Source: Anaerolineales bacterium (lineage in GTDB: Bacteria; Chloroflexota; Anaerolineae; 4572-78; J111). Taken from it: 64,000 nt of DNA. Below, in pieces: positions 1 through 6,893 of this stretch. The notes beneath the pieces were generated by a model that ran no database searches, was not told the origin of the DNA, and was given only the letters and a program-made list of their open reading frames with translations. The DNA lies in the NCBI GenBank assembly GCA_015075405.1, contig JABTUK010000002.1:62001-126000 (forward strand), written 5' to 3'. Position 1 is the stretch's first letter, and every line of letters begins with the position of its first letter. The position numbers and the translations under genes were made by a program.

Positions 1-225
1 GAGAAGGAGCTGCACGACGCAGCCATTAGCGTCTTCAGCAAAACACTGAGCAAGAAAAAAGGCCGCCACCCGGACCTGCTCAATGAAGCAGCCTACTGGC
101 GGGCCATTTCCTATCAGACTCAGGGCAAACACAGCCAGGCCCGCAAAGAGTTTGAAAAACTGTACGCCGAAGCGCCCAATTTTCGGGATGTGGCGCAGCG
201 GTTGACCGATTTTTCGGTGAGATGA
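1..225 (+). CDS. C-terminal end of a TPR-repeat protein (partial)
   Basis: An open frame runs from the window edge to TGA at 223-225 (74 residues visible). The visible part is helical and reads like one and a half tetratricopeptide units: the ...NEAAYWRAISYQTQGK... and ...ARKEFEKLYAEAPNF... stretches show TPR spacing of small and aromatic residues. Such TPR tails mediate protein-protein contacts. The start and any N-terminal domain lie outside the window, so the function cannot be given. Confidence 0.75.
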   Translation, partial: EKELHDAAISVFSKTLSKKKGRHPDLLNEAAYWRAISYQTQGKHSQARKEFEKLYAEAPNFRDVAQRLTDFSVR

Positions 226-227
226 GG

Positions 228-256
228 TTGGGATTTGCTCGATTTTAAGCTAGAAT
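228..256 (+). promoter_or_regulatory. Sigma70-like promoter of the toxin-antitoxin pair
   Basis: TTGGGA (228-233) and TAGAAT (251-256) are separated by 17 bp and lie just upstream of the AGGAGG at 263-268 and the antitoxin ATG at 275. The -35 overlaps the region just after the TPR stop codon, so the pair would be transcribed independently. Inferred from motif and spacing. Confidence 0.45.
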
Positions 257-274
257 ATTAACAGGAGGGCGATC

Positions 275-511
275 ATGACCAAAACAACTGAAGCTATCTA
301 TGAGCAAGGAGTCCTGCGATTATTAGAGCCAATGTCGCTGGTTGATGGAACGCGAGTTGAAGTTATTATCATTAGCAGTACCCCTACTCCTGAAAGTAAC
401 AATCCAGCGGATATTTTAGCGGCTATTGCAGCTATGCCCCTGGGAGAAGGGGTGGATTTCTCTGGTAGAGATCACGATCAGGTTTTATATGGGCAACAGG
501 GAGCACGATGA
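275..511 (+). CDS. AF2212/DUF104-family antitoxin
   Basis: This 78-aa protein starts with the pattern MTKTTEAIYEQGVLRLLEP... followed by ...DGTRVEVII, the signature of the AF2212-like (DUF104) antitoxin family. These proteins neutralise PIN-domain RNases. A strong AGGAGG lies 6 nt before ATG. Its stop overlaps the start of the downstream PIN gene (ATGA at 508-511), so the two are translationally coupled, the usual arrangement for a type II toxin-antitoxin module. The N-terminal beta-rich part is typical; the C-terminal half probably binds the toxin (family knowledge). Confidence 0.85.
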   Translation: MTKTTEAIYEQGVLRLLEPMSLVDGTRVEVIIISSTPTPESNNPADILAAIAAMPLGEGVDFSGRDHDQVLYGQQGAR

Positions 512-903
512 TTTTTGTTGATACCGGGGCTTGGTTTACCAGCGTTATTCCATCCGATCGCGATCATACTGCCGCAACACACTGGCTAAATCAAAATAGA
601 GCGCCACTGCTTACCACAGATTATGTAATTGATGAGACTTTGACGCTATTAAAAGCGCGTGGACAGTACGGGCGAGCAATGGTTTTGGGAGAACAATTCT
701 TTCGAGGAGCATTAGGCAAAATTTACTACCTGACTGAACCGGACATTCTATTGGCCTGGCAAGTTTTTAAGCAATTTTCTGATAAAGAGTGGAGCTTCAC
801 CGATTGCACCAGCAAAGTTGTAATGGAAAAACTTCAGATCACTCAAGCCTTTGCCTTTGATCACCATTTTCGCCAGTTTGGGTCTGTTGAGGTTGTACCT
901 TAG
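508..903 (+). CDS. PIN-domain ribonuclease toxin (VapC-like)
   Basis: A 131-aa PIN-domain protein. Four acidic residues expected for the metal-dependent RNase site are present: D5 (FVDTGAW), E43 (VIDETL), D99 (FTDCTS) and D118 (FAFDHHF). The C-terminal ...ITQAFAFDHHFRQFG is characteristic of PIN proteins paired with DUF104 antitoxins. It is expected to cleave RNA and be held inactive by the preceding 78-aa partner, with which it overlaps by 4 nt. A terminator hairpin follows directly. The module looks intact; the RNA target cannot be inferred. Confidence 0.88.
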   Translation: MIFVDTGAWFTSVIPSDRDHTAATHWLNQNRAPLLTTDYVIDETLTLLKARGQYGRAMVLGEQFFRGALGKIYYLTEPDILLAWQVFKQFSDKEWSFTDCTSKVVMEKLQITQAFAFDHHFRQFGSVEVVP

Positions 904-929
904 AAACTGCGTATATCACCTCACTTTCT

Positions 930-966
930 AACGCTCCTGACATAGGGCTGTCAGGAGCGTTGTTGT
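930..966 (+). terminator. Terminator after the toxin gene
   Basis: A perfect 12-bp stem (AACGCTCCTGAC at 930-941, GTCAGGAGCGTT at 950-961) with an 8-nt loop, followed by a T-rich stretch (TGTTGTAT). It sits 27 nt after the PIN stop codon. Confidence 0.65.
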
Positions 967-1000
967 ATCATGAGGTTATAGGAATGAAAGGAGCAACCTA

Positions 1001-1363
1001 ATGGCTGAACATCGCTTTAAGCCGGGAGAAAAATGTCGGGTTAGCCTGGCATATGAGACGGCTTATCCGGACCCCCTCATCATTAAAACAGGAGAAAAGT
1101 TGATTGTAGGCCAAAATGATACTCAGTGGCCTGGCTGGGTCTGGTGTACCAACCAGAGCGGCAAAAGCGGCTGGATGCCGGCGAGCTATCTTGACCGTAC
1201 AGGCAGCCAGGGTGTGGCTCGCCGCGACTACGACGCGACCGAGCTTTCGGCCAGCGCCGGCGAGGAATTGGTAGTGGGCTATGAGGAAAGTGGCTGGATT
1301 TGGTGTACCAATCGCTTGGGCCAGAGTGGGTGGATACCGCTCGATAACGTTGTCGAGGCGTAG
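1001..1363 (+). CDS. Tandem SH3-like domain protein
   Basis: A 120-aa protein made of two related SH3-like modules of about 55 residues. Each has an aliphatic strand before a Trp-rich ...WVWCTNQSGKSGWMP / ...WIWCTNRLGQSGWIP block. The repeated WCTN..G.SGW(M/I)P pattern shows internal duplication. There is no signal peptide, so it is probably cytoplasmic. An AAAGGAG lies 8 nt before ATG. It abuts the next gene (1-nt gap), so the two are probably co-expressed. The ligand is unknown; SH3 modules of this type usually bind peptides or cell-wall fragments. Confidence 0.7.
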   Translation: MAEHRFKPGEKCRVSLAYETAYPDPLIIKTGEKLIVGQNDTQWPGWVWCTNQSGKSGWMPASYLDRTGSQGVARRDYDATELSASAGEELVVGYEESGWIWCTNRLGQSGWIPLDNVVEA

Positions 1364-1364
1364 C

Positions 1365-1679
1365 ATGGCTGATCCACAAAAGCAAGCCATTTTGAAAGCA
1401 TTTCAGCAGATTCCCGGCGTCGGCCCGCGTGTTGCCGAGGATTTGTGGAAACTCAATTTTCGTTCGGTCCAAGAACTGGCCGGCAAAGACCCGGAGACAA
1501 TGTATTACCAACTCTGCGCCAAGCAGGGAACGCAGGTGGATCGTTGTATGCTGTATGTTTTTCGCTGCGCTGTTTACTATGCCGCCAATCAGCAACATGA
1601 TCCCGAATTATTGAAATGGTGGAATTGGCAAGATGCTAAACTCAAGCAGCGGTTATCTTCAACCAACCCCGCCCTTTGA
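1365..1679 (+). CDS. Helix-hairpin-helix protein (Cdd1/pathogenicity-locus type)
   Basis: The start at 1365 is chosen because it directly follows the previous stop; the frame is open further upstream (from 1281) but overlaps the SH3 gene. The 104-aa product has a classical HhH hairpin, IPGVGPRVAEDLWKLNFRSV (residues ~15-34), followed by ...MYYQLCAKQGTQVDRCMLY, typical of the small Cdd1 family. HhH motifs bind DNA non-specifically through the GxG turn. It was presumably once in a DNA-repair setting, as it overlaps the start of a broken AlkA-type glycosylase. Confidence 0.75.
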   Translation: MADPQKQAILKAFQQIPGVGPRVAEDLWKLNFRSVQELAGKDPETMYYQLCAKQGTQVDRCMLYVFRCAVYYAANQQHDPELLKWWNWQDAKLKQRLSSTNPAL

Positions 1680-1862
1680 CTTTGCCCGGTCGCTCGAATT
1701 TCTGGGCTTTTTCCCACAATAAACGAAAAGCGGATTGTCGAGGCGGTCTCAAAAGTGTACGGGCAGAGCCAGCCCTTGAGCGAGCAAGCCGTCCGGCAGT
1801 TGGCCGATCGTTACGATCCCTGGCAGAGCTATTGGGCGCATTATTTGCGTGTGGGCGAGTGA
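1633..1862 (+). pseudogene. Gutted AlkA-type DNA glycosylase remnant
   Basis: From ATG 1633 the frame reads a 29-residue start (…LQPTPPFDFARSLEFLGFFP…) that resembles the N-terminus of DNA-3-methyladenine glycosylase II proteins, then stops at 1720. A second frame from ~1719 reads ...AVSKVYGQSQPLSEQAVRQL... and ...ADRYDPWQSYWAHYLRVGE and stops at 1862; this resembles the C-terminal Trp-rich helix of the same family. The catalytic middle (about 200 residues, including HhH and Asp) is absent, so this is a deletion derivative. Family assignment is from pattern recall. Confidence 0.55.
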
Positions 1863-1895
1863 AGACCCTAAAGGTCTGAGAGACCTTTAGGGTCT
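1863..1895. repeat. Perfect 15-bp hairpin repeat
   Basis: AGACCCTAAAGGTCT (1863-1877), a GAG loop, then its exact reverse complement (1881-1895), directly after the glycosylase remnant. Arms this perfect with a 3-nt loop suggest a dispersed hairpin repeat. There is no T-tract, so it is not a convincing terminator. Confidence 0.6.
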
Positions 1896-1908
1896 GGCAT
1901 GATAAACC

Positions 1909-2037
1909 TCATTCCGCCAATTTGCGCTCAACTGCCTGGAACAAGGCCGCAAAGCTGGAGTCGCTGTGCATTTCTGGGGTGAGGGTGTTCATATCTTTGA
2001 TAATGTTGGTCAGTTCGGCTGGTTTTGAGTTGAAAAT
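1909..2037 (-). pseudogene. 3' remnant of an unidentified gene, cut by a repeat
   Basis: The minus-strand frame ending at 1909 encodes about 41 plausible residues (…NSKPAELTNIIKDMNT… to …FAALFQAVERKLAE). Upstream the reading runs into an inverted-repeat element at 2038-2150, where frame and composition change. I read it as the tail of a gene truncated by the element. Family not recognised. Confidence 0.35.
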
Positions 2038-2150
2038 TGTAGGGGTCAAACATATCTTGCAAGTCAAAACCTTCCCGGAAGCTCGGCCTAATGAGCCAAT
2101 CAACCTCAAAACAGCTTCCGGGAAGGTGCAACATTTCGCTGACCCCTACA
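2038..2150. repeat. MITE-like inverted-repeat element (family 1)
   Basis: The ends are TGTAGGGGTCA (2038-2048) and TGACCCCTACA (2140-2150), perfect inverted repeats. Nested inside is a second perfect 14-bp pair, CCTTCCCGGAAGCT (2070-2083) and AGCTTCCGGGAAGG (2113-2126). It lies between an ORF remnant and the end of amrS. No coding capacity. Confidence 0.65.
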
Positions 2151-2167
2151 GTTGATCCGTGGAATTT

Positions 2168-3295
2168 TTATATCTTAACCCGCACGGGTCGGCGGAAGAA
2201 AATATCGGACCGGGCGCCGGTGTTGACCTCCTGCGCTGATTTGGGCCACAAGCCTGGGACTGTGTGGCCGCACTTGGGGCACTTGCCCGCGTCGGTCAGA
2301 TGATAGCCCAGGATAACATAACCGTAGCGCTCGATGAGCAAAGTTTGGCAGCGGGGGCAGTAGGTATTCTCCCAGTTGCCTACCTCGCCGGGACGGTTGC
2401 CGGCGTAGACAAAATGCAGGCCGGCCTCAGCCCCAATCTCGGCGGCGCGGATGAGGGTGGCGGCGCTGGTGTTGTCGGGGTCGGTCATCTTGTAATCCTT
2501 ATGAAAGGCGGTCACATGCCAGGGAATATCAGGCGACACCCCGGCAATAAAGCGGGCCGCCTCCCACAACTCCTCGGTGGAGTCGTTGAAGCCGGGGATG
2601 ACCAGCGTCAGCACTTCCAGCCAGAAACCACGCTGATGTAATTCTTCAATTGTCCACAACACATGCTTGACCTGCCCGCCCAACGCGCGGTAATTCTTCT
2701 GCTGCATGGACTTCAAATCCACTTTGTAACAATCTGTGTAAGGCTTGATGTAATCCAGCGCCTCCGGGGTGGCGTTGCCGTTGGAGACAAAGCCGGTCAG
2801 CAGCCCGGCGGCTTTGGCCTGCTTGAAAATCTCCATAGACCACTCGGCGGTGATGAGCGGCTCGTTGTAACTGCTGACCACCAGCCGCGCCCCGGTACGC
2901 TGAGCGGTTTTTACCAGGTCGGCGGGGGTAAAATGGGTCGGCATCACCCCGGCGGCGGAGTCGCGTAAAGCCTGAGACGTGACCCAATTCTGGCAGTAGC
3001 CGCAGTGAAAGTCGCAGCCGAGCATGCCAAAGGTCAAGGCATTGCTGCCGGGCAGGGCGTGGAAATAAGGTTTTTTCTCCACCGGGTCGCTCTGGACCCC
3101 GGCGGCGTAACCATAGGGGACGCGCAGTACGCCGTTGTAATTGTAACGAACCTGGCAAATCCCACGCTGGCCGGGGAAAATCAGGCAGCGATGACCGCAG
3201 GCAAAACAGCGCAGCTTGTCGTTTTCTAATTTTTCATACAATTCGCCCTCGACGGTGGCCGTATCGAGCGCGTCTTGCAAGGTAATGGTTGCCAT
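2168..3295 (-). CDS. amrS: AmmeMemoRadiSam-system radical SAM enzyme
   Basis: A 375-aa radical SAM protein. ATG at 3295 is preferred over a GTG three codons upstream because it has an AGAGGT 7 nt away. The CxxxCxxC cluster motif is at about residues 94-101 (CDFHCGYC), preceded by four Cys (two as CxxC) near residues 30-47, and there is a C-terminal CPRC...CPKC zinc-ribbon-like pair. This N-terminal Cys set plus FHALPGSNALTFGMLGCDF identifies the AmrS (formerly PflA-like) branch. The family is associated with AmmeMemoRadiSam systems (AMMECR1 and Memo-like proteins), but neither partner is in this window. The reaction is not defined by sequence alone. Confidence 0.85.
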   Translation of the reverse strand: MATITLQDALDTATVEGELYEKLENDKLRCFACGHRCLIFPGQRGICQVRYNYNGVLRVPYGYAAGVQSDPVEKKPYFHALPGSNALTFGMLGCDFHCGYCQNWVTSQALRDSAAGVMPTHFTPADLVKTAQRTGARLVVSSYNEPLITAEWSMEIFKQAKAAGLLTGFVSNGNATPEALDYIKPYTDCYKVDLKSMQQKNYRALGGQVKHVLWTIEELHQRGFWLEVLTLVIPGFNDSTEELWEAARFIAGVSPDIPWHVTAFHKDYKMTDPDNTSAATLIRAAEIGAEAGLHFVYAGNRPGEVGNWENTYCPRCQTLLIERYGYVILGYHLTDAGKCPKCGHTVPGLWPKSAQEVNTGARSDIFFRRPVRVKI

Positions 3296-3356
3296 AAGAA
3301 ACACCTCTTTCTCACTAGATATTTTACCCTGGCAGAAAGAGGTGTCAACGTGATAC

Positions 3357-3400
3357 GTGATGCGTGATACGTGATAGATTCCTCACGTATCACGCATCAC
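3357..3400. repeat. Word-type hairpin repeat (GTGATACGT)
   Basis: A perfect 18-bp inverted repeat with an 8-nt loop, between amrS and the citrate synthase end. It is built from the word TGATRCGTGA. One of many low-complexity hairpins in the spacers; a diverged relative lies at 43841-43908. Confidence 0.65.
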
Positions 3401-3403
3401 GGA

Positions 3404-4546
3404 TCATCTTGCCCGTAACGGCGTCCAACTTCGATCCTTGGGACCAACGTAAACGGACTGCGGGCGAATGATACGGTTAAGCTGCTGCTGCTCGAAGCAG
3501 TGGGCGATCCAGCCGGCCACCCGGCCAATAGCGAAGGTGGGGGTGAACAAATCGGTGGTTAAATCGAGGCCGTGCAGCAATAGCGCGGTGTAAAACTCGA
3601 CGTTGGTTTGCAGGTTGCGGCCCGGTTTGTACTCGGCCAGCAGCGCGACGGCGGTTTGCTCCACCTGGCGAGAGAGTTGGTAGAGAGCCTGATGGCCGTT
3701 GCCCTGGAACATCCGGGCCGCTGCCGCCGACAAAACCTCCGCCCGCGGGTCGCGCACTTTGTAGATACGGTGGCCGAAGCCCATCAACCGCTCGCCTTGC
3801 TCCAGCTTGCGGCGCAAATACCTCTCGGCGTTGGCCGCATCGCCAATTTCAAAAACCATATCCAGGGCGGGGCCGGGCGCGCCGCCATGCAGCGGCCCTT
3901 TCAAGGCCCCCAGCGCACCCACCACCGCCGAAATCAGATCCGATTGGGTCGAGATAATTACCCGCGCGGTAAAGGTCGAGGCGTTCATGCCGTGATCCAC
4001 CACCGTGTTGAGGTAAGTTTCCAGGCCGCGCACGTGCTCCGGGCTGGGCGTCCGGCCAAAAAGCATAAACAGATAGTTGGCGGCATGGCCCAGCTCGGGC
4101 CGGGGCGCGAGGGGTTCCTCGCCCTGCAACAGCCGCCCATACGCGGCGATGATAGTGGGAAAAGAGGCCAGCAGGGTCAACGCCTGCTGCTCTGGGTCAT
4201 CCGCCCCCTGCAAACTCAAGGTTCCGGCGGCCATGCGCAGGGCGTCAATCGCGGCGACCCGCTGGGCTGCTGCCGTCCGCAGCAGATCGAGCGTGGCGGG
4301 GGGCAGGTCTCTTCGAGCGGCCAGAGCGGCGCGGAAGGAGATCAATTCCTGGGCGTCAGGCAGCCGATCATGCCACAATAAATAAACTGTTTCTTCAAAA
4401 GTAGCCTGACCGGCCAATTCTTCGACCGGAAAGCCGGCTATAATCAATTCCCCGGCCTGGCCGTCTACACTGCTCAGCCGGGTTTCGGCAGCGACGACGC
4501 CTTCCAGGCCCGTTACCAATTTTGTGGATGTAAGTGTTTCAGTCAT
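3404..4546 (-). CDS. gltA: Citrate synthase (or 2-methylcitrate synthase)
   Basis: A 380-aa protein starting at ATG 4546; codons upstream of it come from a repeat. It condenses acetyl-CoA with oxaloacetate. Family landmarks: HGMNASTFTAR (first catalytic His), GPLHGGAPG, MGFGHRIYKVRDPRAE (second catalytic His), and a C-terminal DLFTPTFAIGRVAGWIAH... ...RIIRP. The third catalytic position reads NVEFYT, with Glu where most citrate synthases have Asp (NVDFY). Because methylmalonyl-CoA genes lie in the window, 2-methylcitrate synthase activity cannot be excluded. It lies 77 bp after a methyltransferase on the same strand, probably in one operon from the promoter at 5507-5536. Confidence 0.88.
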   Translation of the reverse strand: MTETLTSTKLVTGLEGVVAAETRLSSVDGQAGELIIAGFPVEELAGQATFEETVYLLWHDRLPDAQELISFRAALAARRDLPPATLDLLRTAAAQRVAAIDALRMAAGTLSLQGADDPEQQALTLLASFPTIIAAYGRLLQGEEPLAPRPELGHAANYLFMLFGRTPSPEHVRGLETYLNTVVDHGMNASTFTARVIISTQSDLISAVVGALGALKGPLHGGAPGPALDMVFEIGDAANAERYLRRKLEQGERLMGFGHRIYKVRDPRAEVLSAAAARMFQGNGHQALYQLSRQVEQTAVALLAEYKPGRNLQTNVEFYTALLLHGLDLTTDLFTPTFAIGRVAGWIAHCFEQQQLNRIIRPQSVYVGPKDRSWTPLRAR

Positions 4547-4572
4547 AACTTTTTTGACTCCTCCTTCAAACT

Positions 4573-4632
4573 GGGAACTGAGGGATTTGAGGGAACTAAA
4601 GGAGCTAAGTTCCCCTAGTTCCCTCAGTTCCT
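4573..4632. repeat. Word-type hairpin repeat (GGGAACT)
   Basis: Nested inverted repeats GGAACTGAGGGA (4574-4585) with TCCCTCAGTTCC (4620-4631), and GAGGGAACTA with TAGTTCCCTC inside. It fills the gap between the methyltransferase and citrate synthase and overlaps the methyltransferase 3' end. Confidence 0.6.
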
Positions 4633-5337
4633 TCTCTTTATACCGCCAAAAGCGGCAAAACAACTGTTTTTGTGCAAGATTTCAACCTGGCGAAAACCGA
4701 CTTGGCGCAACAGGTCAAGCTGAAACATCAGCGGGCGCGGCGTGTCTTCTTTAGCGATATAGCCAAATACTTGCTCTCGGTAACTTTCATCTTTGAAGCG
4801 AGTGAGATAATCGCCGTAGCGCGCCCACATCAAGCTTTGCACCACCGGAGTAGAATGTTCGATCAGGTCAGAAATCCACAGCGAACCGCCCGGCTTGAGG
4901 GCCATGTAGCAGCGGCGAAAGACCCTTTCCCACTCCGCGTCCTCCCGCAGGTGATGAAACACGGCGGCAGCCATAATGATGTCGTACTGCGCCTCAACAG
5001 GTTCAAGCGCTCGAATATCGGCTTGAATAGGGGTAATTTGGCCCGATGTAGCCGGCCTGATGCGCTCGACCGCCCGCTCCAGCATAGGCCGGCTCAAATC
5101 TACCAGGGTGACATCCAGGTGGGGCAGCGCTTGCAGCAATTTGAGCGTGTAATTGCCCGCGCCACAGCCAATGTCGAGGATACTGCTGGCATGGGGATTA
5201 ATCGCCGCCGCGGCCTGGGTGATCAGTTCCAACACCAGCGGCGCATCAATGGTGGCCGATTGGCCGGTTTCCAAATTTGAAAATCGTTCTACATCGGCGT
5301 CAAACCGCCGGCGAATTTGGTCTACGGTGGATTTCAT
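4624..5337 (-). CDS. Class I SAM-dependent methyltransferase
   Basis: A 237-aa Rossmann-fold methyltransferase. Motif I, LDIGCGAGNYTLKLL (residues ~54-68), binds SAM. Motif II is ...VTLVDLSRPML, and the acidic loop with AAAVFHHL precedes ...ALKPGGSLWISD. The N-terminal DADVERFSNLETGQSATIDA recalls small-molecule or tRNA-modifying MTases, but the substrate cannot be named. It is the first gene of a minus-strand unit with citrate synthase downstream, has a near-consensus promoter about 170 bp upstream, and its last codons lie in a repeat. Confidence 0.75.
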   Translation of the reverse strand: MKSTVDQIRRRFDADVERFSNLETGQSATIDAPLVLELITQAAAAINPHASSILDIGCGAGNYTLKLLQALPHLDVTLVDLSRPMLERAVERIRPATSGQITPIQADIRALEPVEAQYDIIMAAAVFHHLREDAEWERVFRRCYMALKPGGSLWISDLIEHSTPVVQSLMWARYGDYLTRFKDESYREQVFGYIAKEDTPRPLMFQLDLLRQVGFRQVEILHKNSCFAAFGGIKRRN

Positions 5338-5355
5338 AACATCCTCTCGAAAAAT

Positions 5356-5388
5356 AGTAACCAGTAACCAGTAGTCAGTAATCAGAAT
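5356..5388. repeat. Word-type repeat (AGTAACCAGT/AGTCAGTAATCAG), left arm
   Basis: A quasi-tandem string of AGTAACC and AGTCAGT words. Its inverted counterpart is at 5600-5638, so the two arms flank the divergent promoter region. Confidence 0.5.
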
Positions 5389-5390
5389 AA

Positions 5391-5485
5391 TCGTTTTTGA
5401 CGATCAAGTCCGGTAAATAGGCTTGGAAGGCTGGAAGGTTGGATAGAGCGGTATCCAATCTTCCAGTGATAATTATCGTTTTTGA
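5391..5485. promoter_or_regulatory. Direct repeats TCGTTTTTGA plus hairpin in the methyltransferase leader
   Basis: TCGTTTTTGA occurs at 5391-5400 and 5476-5485, each followed by a variant of CGATCAA. Between them is a near-perfect hairpin (GGAAGGTTGGATA at 5433-5445 with TATCCAATCTTCC at 5452-5464). Both lie downstream of the minus-strand promoter, so they are possible operator or leader structures. Confidence 0.35.
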
Positions 5486-5506
5486 AAATCAAAATTCATT
5501 ATTCTC

Positions 5507-5536
5507 ATTATAAGCTAATCTACACAATGTTGTCAA
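5507..5536 (-). promoter_or_regulatory. Consensus sigma70 promoter of the methyltransferase-citrate synthase unit
   Basis: On the minus strand TTGACA (5536-5531) and TATAAT (5512-5507) are separated by 18 bp; both hexamers match consensus exactly. Transcription would start near 5500 and give a ~160-nt leader. Confidence 0.7.
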
Positions 5537-5557
5537 TATTGATTAAAAAATCAATAT
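5536..5557. promoter_or_regulatory. Candidate operator, 9-bp inverted repeat
   Basis: ATATTGATT (5536-5544), AAAA, AATCAATAT (5549-5557): a perfect dyad touching the minus-strand -35 and lying in the likely plus-strand promoter zone. A plausible site for the HTH domain of the divergent citrate synthase-like protein; that link is inference. Confidence 0.45.
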
Positions 5558-5599
5558 ATAGTAAAATAACTACAGGAGTGAGTTGGACCGCTTCTTTTG

Positions 5600-5638
5600 T
5601 CTGACTACTGTTTGCTGATTACTGATCACTGCTTACTC
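5600..5638. repeat. Word-type repeat, right arm
   Basis: CTGACTACTG...CTGATTACTGATCACTG words, inverted relative to 5356-5388. Ends just upstream of the GGGGGG-containing ribosome-binding region at 5643-5648. Confidence 0.5.
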
Positions 5639-5649
5639 TTCCGGGGGGA

Positions 5650-6882
5650 ATGAAAATGAGCCGAACCCATTATTTTACCGCCCAGGAAGCGGCTCGTGAA
5701 TTGGGGATTAGTTTGCCGACTTTGTATGCCTATGTCAGCCGGGGATTGATTCGTTCCGAGGAGGCCGACAGCCGCAAACGCACGCGCCGCTATCGGGCTG
5801 AGGATGTGCAAAAGCTCAAGGAACGGCAGGCCCATAGGCGCGACCCAGCCAAAGTGGCTGAGAGCGCCTTGCATTGGGGCGCGCCGGTGCTGGAATCGGC
5901 CATCACCCTGGTAGCGAATGACCGGCTGTACTACCGAGGTTATGATGCCCTGGAGTTGGCAGTTCGTTGTACGGTTGAGCAGGTGGCTACTTTAATCTGG
6001 ACCGGAGAACTGGTCAGCGATCCGGCAGCTATGTTTGGGTCTGTCTGGGGTCCGTTGCTGCCGCGCTGTCAGGAGGTGCAGGAGCATTTGACAGGCGTGC
6101 CAGCGATAGAAGCCTTCCAGGTCTTGCTACCGCTGGCCGCGGTGGATGATTTGGCTGCCTACGATTTACGCCCGCCGGTGGTCGCCCAAACGGGGGTACG
6201 GATCATGCGCCTGCTGACAACCATCGCCGCGGGCGACTCGTCTGGCGATACCCTCGGCGAGCGCCTGCGACAGGGCTGGGCGCAAAATGACTCCCAGGCG
6301 GCCGGCTTAATCAACAGCGCCTTGATCCTGTGCGCTGACCACGAACTCAACGTCTCTTCTTTTACCGCCCGCTGCGTGGCTTCAGCCGGTTCGACGCCCT
6401 ATCAGGTGGTGCAGGCCGGCCTGGCGGCCTTGCAGGGAGTCAAACATGGCCGAATGACAGACCGGGTCGAAGCGTTTTTGCGCGAAGCCAGTTCGCCTGC
6501 CGGCATCCCGGCGGCTATCGCCAGCTATCTGCGCCGGGGTGAGTCGATCCCCGGCTTTGGGCATCCCCTTTATCCTGCCGGTGATCCACGCGGCCGATTA
6601 CTGCTGGACCAAACCGCCGCTGCTTTCCCCAACTCCCCGGCCTTGGCTTTGACTCAAGCTGTCGCCGCGGCCGTTTTTGAACTGATGGGGGAATATCCCA
6701 CCATTGATTTTGGCCTGGTAGCGCTGGCCCAGACCCTCAATTTGCCGCCCGGTGGGGCCATCACCCTGTTTGCCCTCGGCCGAACCATCGGCTGGATTGG
6801 TCACGCCATCGAGCAGTACCAGCTCGACCGAATTATCCGGCCCCGCGCTCAGTACATTGGCAAACAGCCGGTGGAGTTTTGA
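5650..6882 (+). CDS. Citrate synthase-like protein with N-terminal HTH domain
   Basis: A 410-aa fusion. Residues ~7-60 form a MerR/excisionase-like helix-turn-helix (YFTAQEAARELGISLPTLYA...RYRAEDVQKL). Residues ~75-410 are a citrate synthase fold with SSFTAR after DHELN, GFGHPLYPAGDPR and a C-terminal ...GRTIGWIGHAIEQYQ...IIRP. All three catalytic positions have acid/base residues (His, His, and Asp in TIDFG), so activity is possible. The ATG at 5656 (M3) fits the purine-rich GGGGGG better than 5650. It diverges from the other citrate synthase unit across a region with an operator-like dyad, so it may act as a metabolite-sensing regulator, an enzyme, or both. Related HTH-citrate synthase fusions exist, but I know of no settled function. 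Confidence 0.8.
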   Translation: MKMSRTHYFTAQEAARELGISLPTLYAYVSRGLIRSEEADSRKRTRRYRAEDVQKLKERQAHRRDPAKVAESALHWGAPVLESAITLVANDRLYYRGYDALELAVRCTVEQVATLIWTGELVSDPAAMFGSVWGPLLPRCQEVQEHLTGVPAIEAFQVLLPLAAVDDLAAYDLRPPVVAQTGVRIMRLLTTIAAGDSSGDTLGERLRQGWAQNDSQAAGLINSALILCADHELNVSSFTARCVASAGSTPYQVVQAGLAALQGVKHGRMTDRVEAFLREASSPAGIPAAIASYLRRGESIPGFGHPLYPAGDPRGRLLLDQTAAAFPNSPALALTQAVAAAVFELMGEYPTIDFGLVALAQTLNLPPGGAITLFALGRTIGWIGHAIEQYQLDRIIRPRAQYIGKQPVEF

Positions 6883-6893
6883 TGATTTAATGA

